Source of the DNA: Locusta migratoria
Lineage: Eukaryota; Arthropoda; Insecta; Orthoptera; Acrididae
NCBI GenBank assembly: GCA_026315105.1
Contig: CM048746.1
Span: 566,985,940-567,049,939, forward strand
Length of the DNA: 64,000 nucleotides
Direction: 5' to 3'
The translations under genes and the position numbers were made by a program. The notes under the pieces are model-generated. The model saw only the letters and a list, made by a program, of their open reading frames with translations. It searched no databases and was not told where the DNA came from. Shown in pieces: positions 59,646-64,000 of this stretch (its first letter is position 1; the number at the start of each line of letters is the position of its first letter).

Positions 59646-61808
59646 TGCTCTATTGTTGAAAGGTTCTTGTGTGTACTCTAGTCGGGTGTATAAATTATTA
59701 CCCTGAAGGGAACATTAGCTTGCTACACTGCTACTGTCCTAGATAAAACTTGAGGGTAGTGGTTCATTGTAACATGTGAAATAGAGTACACGTCGAACAT
59801 TATTTTACTGTTTTTCTTTACAATTACTTTCACATAAGAATTAACAGCAGCTGAATTCTGATTGACTGATTGCATTCACTCCGTCATTGGTAGACTCATT
59901 TCCAGCCTTTGTTTCCAGTATAAAGATGCTAAGCCGCCAACACAGTAAGTATAATTTAACCAAGACAAATAAGAGCCTGTGAGAACAGGTTCTTAGACTG
60001 GCATCCAGATTCCATGAGCAGGCACCATCTAGTTAATGAACTAGTACTGCCTGCACTCTTCTGAAACTATTTCCCCTTCTCATTAACTGTCAATAGTAGA
60101 AACAGCTATTTTATTTATAAAACTAGGAATTGTGCCAGATGGGAAGTATTTTCATCTTGAAATACTTGAACATGGCAAACATAAACCTGTTATCAATCCA
60201 TGTGTTGTTTTAGAGTATTACTGTGGTTTACTAGGGTAATACTGTGGGAGGTGCCACGTCCTTGCATTAGCTTAGCATTTCTGTGACAATTGGAAACAAT
60301 GTGGTGAGCCTGATTCAAGAGGAACTAGATTAAATATAGCCTCTGAACCTTAGTGTAATTGAGATGTTTAACATTAACAAGTCAAGTCGAAAGATCAAAG
60401 TGACGGGGGAAAAGTCATAGGATTGCTGTGGTCTTGCTGAACACCTTTGCATTTGTAATTTGCAACTTCCTGAGCTGAACCAGTCATTGATAACTAATCT
60501 TGGAGTAATTTTCCCATCATTTGAGTAGTTATATTATTTTATCAATGCCACTTCACATCTTCGTAGTTCAGACTTAAAAGTTACTGTATCTTCCTCTGTG
60601 TTTGCCTACTTGTTTGCCATAATCATTGGTATTCTGTGTAACAGGAGTAGGGCCATGAAAAAATACGCTACAGAAATTGTTTTGGAGAAGGCTTGTTTGA
60701 GTCCTTGCCAGGTTTGGATTTCTTTCTTTTTTATATAAGCTTGAATTTTACTAGACTAAAATTGTGCACATGAAACTGTTATCAAATAGGTAAACTACTG
60801 TGGCAATTTTAGTTTTTGACCTAAAGATTTAAACTAATAAGTGATTCTTCCATTCAAGCATGGTCTGATTTGTCATGTCTTTGTCAGCCAGAATAAGTTC
60901 AGAATGAAGGCTAATCCCCCCCCCCCTCCCCTCTCTCCCATCAGCATGATCTTTGTGGGAAAATATACATTCATCACTTGCTACCAAATTGTTAAGTGTT
61001 CATTACATTCTGAATACCACTCCTGATAGTTTGCCTTTACTACCCATCAATCATTATGCTGCTTACCAGCATTTACATTTAAAGCAGAATTTGCCATTAC
61101 CAAAAGTATATTTTGCATTTGTTCAGCAGCACATTGAAATGTAGTATTTGTTATGAAAGAAGAGATTGTATTTGTATTGTTGCATTCATGAAGATCTCAA
61201 AGTTATACGAAGATTCATGGGTGTAATAAAGTTATAATATACAGTTACATTAAATCTGGTACGTCACATTCTAATTAGTACAATTGCCAGATTTTGGAAA
61301 TAGCATATCTGATGATTCCCAGTAGGTTTACAAATATACATTATCAGTAGTCGCTATATCTGTAGTAATAAAGATGAGACACCCTCATCACTAACACAAT
61401 GTTCAAAATTGAATCAAGACTGCTACTTATGGGGAGGTAGCATAAATTAAACAAAGGAATTTTATGCCACTTGTGCTAGAAGTCATTGTATGGAAGGTTT
61501 TGTCCTCTTAACTGATTGTTGTAATTTCAAATGGACCTTTTGTGTCTGATGGATGATCTTTAGCTTAGTCATCAATGTAAATATTTCTGCACCAATTGAA
61601 CTCATCTTAGTTTTTCATTGGCGATCTACTGTTATCATTAATAATGTGAATTTTGTAGTCTTAGATTCCATACACCCCACCCCAATATATCTTTTTTTCT
61701 TTGCTGTGTTAGTATAAAAGAACTAATGAAACACAGTGTAGCAGCACTGATTAAGGGCCTCAGTGATATAGTTCAGACTGATTTTGCTATTATTGAAAAA
61801 GATTATAG

Positions 61809-61810
<2 letters not shown>

Positions 61811-61879
<69 letters not shown>
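61811..61879. repeat. (GT)34 microsatellite
   Basis: Uninterrupted; just upstream of a LINE fragment. Confidence 0.97.
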
Positions 61880-61882
<3 letters not shown>

Positions 61883-61889
61883 TCTGGAC

Positions 61890-62880
61890 TGATAGAGAGA
61901 CATAAAGTACATGTAGATCTTCATATGCCCTTTGTTGATCTGGAGAAGGCATATGGAGTTTTCAGGAGTGATGTGTGAGGAGTAAACACCTGCCAAATAA
62001 ATAAATAAAAATCTGAGGGTGCTATGTGCAATGCCACATTTCAGTAGTAGTAAAGGTATAACAAAGGTATTTCTAGCGAGAGTAGGACTAACCACTGATC
62101 TGATCCCTTTGACCTAGTTATAAATGTCTTAGTCAAAGATGCGAAAAACATGTTTATTGATGTTGTAATCTGTAAACTTGCCCTATAGGAACTTCTGGTC
62201 AAGAGTTACCAGTGGTGGAAAACCCTTGGAAAAAGAGGAATAATGATTAGCAGGAGGAAAACAGTGTATGTGTACAAAGGATGCACAAGACCTACCTATA
62301 CATTAATGTACAAGGAGAACAAAACCAAGAAGTTTAAATACTTGGGCTTTTACTTTTAGAGTGTTGGAGGACTGGAATACAGCACATCATAAGTAGTGGA
62401 TGTATGAACTGGAGAGTAGTACCCTGTGACTAGGTGGTTGGCTAAAGAATGAAAGGAAATCTGTAAAAGTGGTGAGGCCTTCGATGCTCTATAGTGACGA
62501 AACTTGGCCAATCACAGAAGCCCAAAAGAGAAAGATTGAAGTGGCAGAAATAATAATGTTTAGACAGATGGATGAGTGGAGTTAGTGGAAAAGATAGCGT
62601 AGGGAATGAGTACATCAGGGAAGCAATGACAGTTGGGCCCGTAGGAAAGATCATCCAAGAAAGCAGGCTAAGATGGTATGGGCATTGCAGGGAAGAGAGC
62701 AGTACTACTTTGGGTGAAGTCAGGAGCCTAGATCTCGAAAGGGTCAAGAGACGAAAATGAAGATGGAAAGACAAGGTAGCAGGAGATATTAGTGAAACAG
62801 GTTGGAAGAGCAGCAGCACTGGATAGACATTCCTGGAAGAGAAGAATCCAAACCAGCAATGCTTATCCCACATGACATGG
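61890..62880 (+). pseudogene. LINE reverse transcriptase fragment, 3' half
   Basis: PFVDLEKAYGVFRSDV at 61930-61977 is the RT motif FVDLEKAYDRV. LARVGLTTDLIPLT follows at about 62070. After frameshifts: KVVRPSMLYSDETWPIT (about 62465), RKIEVAEIIMF (about 62530), MSGVSGKDSVGNEYIREAMT and ESRLRWYGHCREESSTT (62572-62720), the C-terminal block typical of these LINEs. The catalytic ADD region is deleted. Confidence 0.82.
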
Positions 62881-62904
62881 GAGAAGGCTGGGATGAATAA
62901 ATGT

Positions 62905-63141
62905 GATTTGACCCCCTTTCACAAAGTGACCACATTCATCGCATAAATACAGTAGTTCTTTACTTCCATATACATCATCTGGGACAAAGCAAGGTCTCAC
63001 AAATCTGGACACTACAAATCTATACACATAGAGTACAGAATTATCAAATTGATAGTGTTCTGGTCCACATTTGTCACTAAGTTCTCCATAAAAAAATATT
63101 GCTGACACAAGTGTGCCAGTTCCCATTGACAGTTTGATCAA
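62905..63141 (-). other. Unassigned 79-codon ORF
   Basis: MIKLSMGTGTLVSAIFFYGE ... VRPCFVPDDVYGSKELLYL CDECGHFV. The composition is protein-like, with a C..C pair (CDEC), and a splice-acceptor-like ctcttacag lies just upstream, but I do not recognise it. It could be a fragment of an element or a stray exon on the - strand. Confidence 0.25.
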
Positions 63142-64000
63142 ATGCCAGCAGACAAAACTGTAAGAGAGTTGAATAATGATGAATTTTTCAGATTAATTGG
63201 TTGTTAAAAGGCATTGAAGTAATTCATTGTTGAAGGTGAAAGTTTGAACCTGGCTGAGATGTGAACTAGAGTTCTCGCTTCTTGTGAACAGTTGCCTTAT
63301 TTGTCTTGGCCACCTGGACATGTTTTCCTTCTGACACTTTCTCCACCTGTCCCACTCAGATATTGCGATGTTCCTTATCCATTCTCCTACTTGATTGCTA
63401 CCTTGCCTGGTTTGCTTCAAGGGTTTGGAGTCTATGCAACCACACAGAAATTGTGTAAATTCTGTAAAAGCACAGAAAATCGTTTAAATGGTGCATTTTC
63501 TTCAGGGAAAAAAGTCATTAATATAATTATTTGAATTTGTGCTGGTTGTAATTTTATTTTATAACCTTAATATTGTGGAATGATGTCTATGCAAAGACAC
63601 ACTTTTGCATGCATGGGAGAGGGGCTATGGATTCCTTGTAGCCTTTCCCTCGAAAATTACCCTTTTGAACTGAGCTCACATCTTGCTCTCCCCCACAGAC
63701 AAGTATCAAATCAGTATGAATTTCAACAAACGTGCAATATGTGATAGATATTGACTATTGGCAAGTTCTAATGGGAACATAGGCCTATGTCAAGAAATCT
63801 TACCGTTTTGCTGTCCAGCATGAAACTACAGCAAGTTGCACACTGTTTTGTAGCTTAGTTTATGGTACCATCTTGATCTCTTAACTGCAGATAGATTTGG
63901 GATTTTGGAAGTATTAAATGTTCAGTAATTTAAAATGTCCAGCAAATTAGATGATACCTGTCAATTTAGTTTTGGAATGTGTATTTATCATATGTCTTGA
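63142..64000. other. CK1alpha intron 2, nothing recognised
   Basis: No exon 3 of CK1alpha and no element ends up to the window edge. Confidence 0.45.

Overview
This is animal nuclear DNA, almost certainly from an insect. It is AT-rich and holds three spliced housekeeping genes with GT-AG introns, buried in retroelements, DNA transposons, SINEs and GT/CA microsatellites. Several repeats (two tRNA-derived SINE families, an RT-bearing LINE with a distinctive 3' part, and Penelope-like elements) look like those I know from grasshopper and locust genomes. Orthoptera is my best guess, but that rests on memory and not on a search.

Gene layout, left to right: (1) the 3' part of a phosphoacetylglucosamine mutase gene (PGM3/AGM1) on the + strand, five exons between 5616 and 24081, with its 5' exons off the left edge; (2) a complete gene for the beta subunit of mitochondrial NAD-dependent isocitrate dehydrogenase (IDH3B) on the - strand, nine coding exons from 55893 down to 24321, encoding 376 residues; (3) the first two coding exons of casein kinase I alpha (CSNK1A1/CkIalpha) on the + strand at 56294-56832, the rest being off the right edge. 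PGM3 and IDH3B are tail to tail, 239 bp apart between stop codons. IDH3B and CK1alpha are head to head, 400 bp apart between start codons, which suggests a bidirectional promoter. The three genes are in different pathways (UDP-GlcNAc synthesis, TCA cycle, Wnt/Hedgehog and general kinase signalling), so I infer no functional cluster.

Nearly everything else is intron. PGM3 introns hold a decayed pogo/Tigger-type transposon (2818-4932), two Penelope-like element (PLE) fragments (8995-9860 and 19740-20460), LINE fragments (10640-11830 and 15340-16740), three adjacent fold-back repeats (7692-8602) and a deleted piggyBac element with intact TTAA duplications (22573-23401). IDH3B introns hold more LINE fragments (28440-31260, 33985-34850, 36160-36620, 45528-46430), two clusters of inverted SINEs (38960-39715 and 40741-41217), two hAT-type elements (40326-42063 and 49173-51370), an 894-bp palindrome (52398-53291) and a family of terminal-inverted-repeat elements whose ends carry a TGACGTCA core. 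CK1alpha intron 2 holds another such element and a LINE fragment (61890-62880).

The most interesting non-genic signal is a recurring motif of the form CTGANGA, short hairpin, GAAA. It sits in the 3' tails of Penelope-like elements and fits the catalytic core of a hammerhead ribozyme. It appears at seven or more loci, four of them as inverted twin copies; the copies at 52465-52494, 53195-53224, 41728-41755 and 28146-28172 keep the full core. The second is the dispersed TGACGTCA-containing terminal repeat, ten copies between 47.6 and 59.3 kb. I saw no new protein-coding system.
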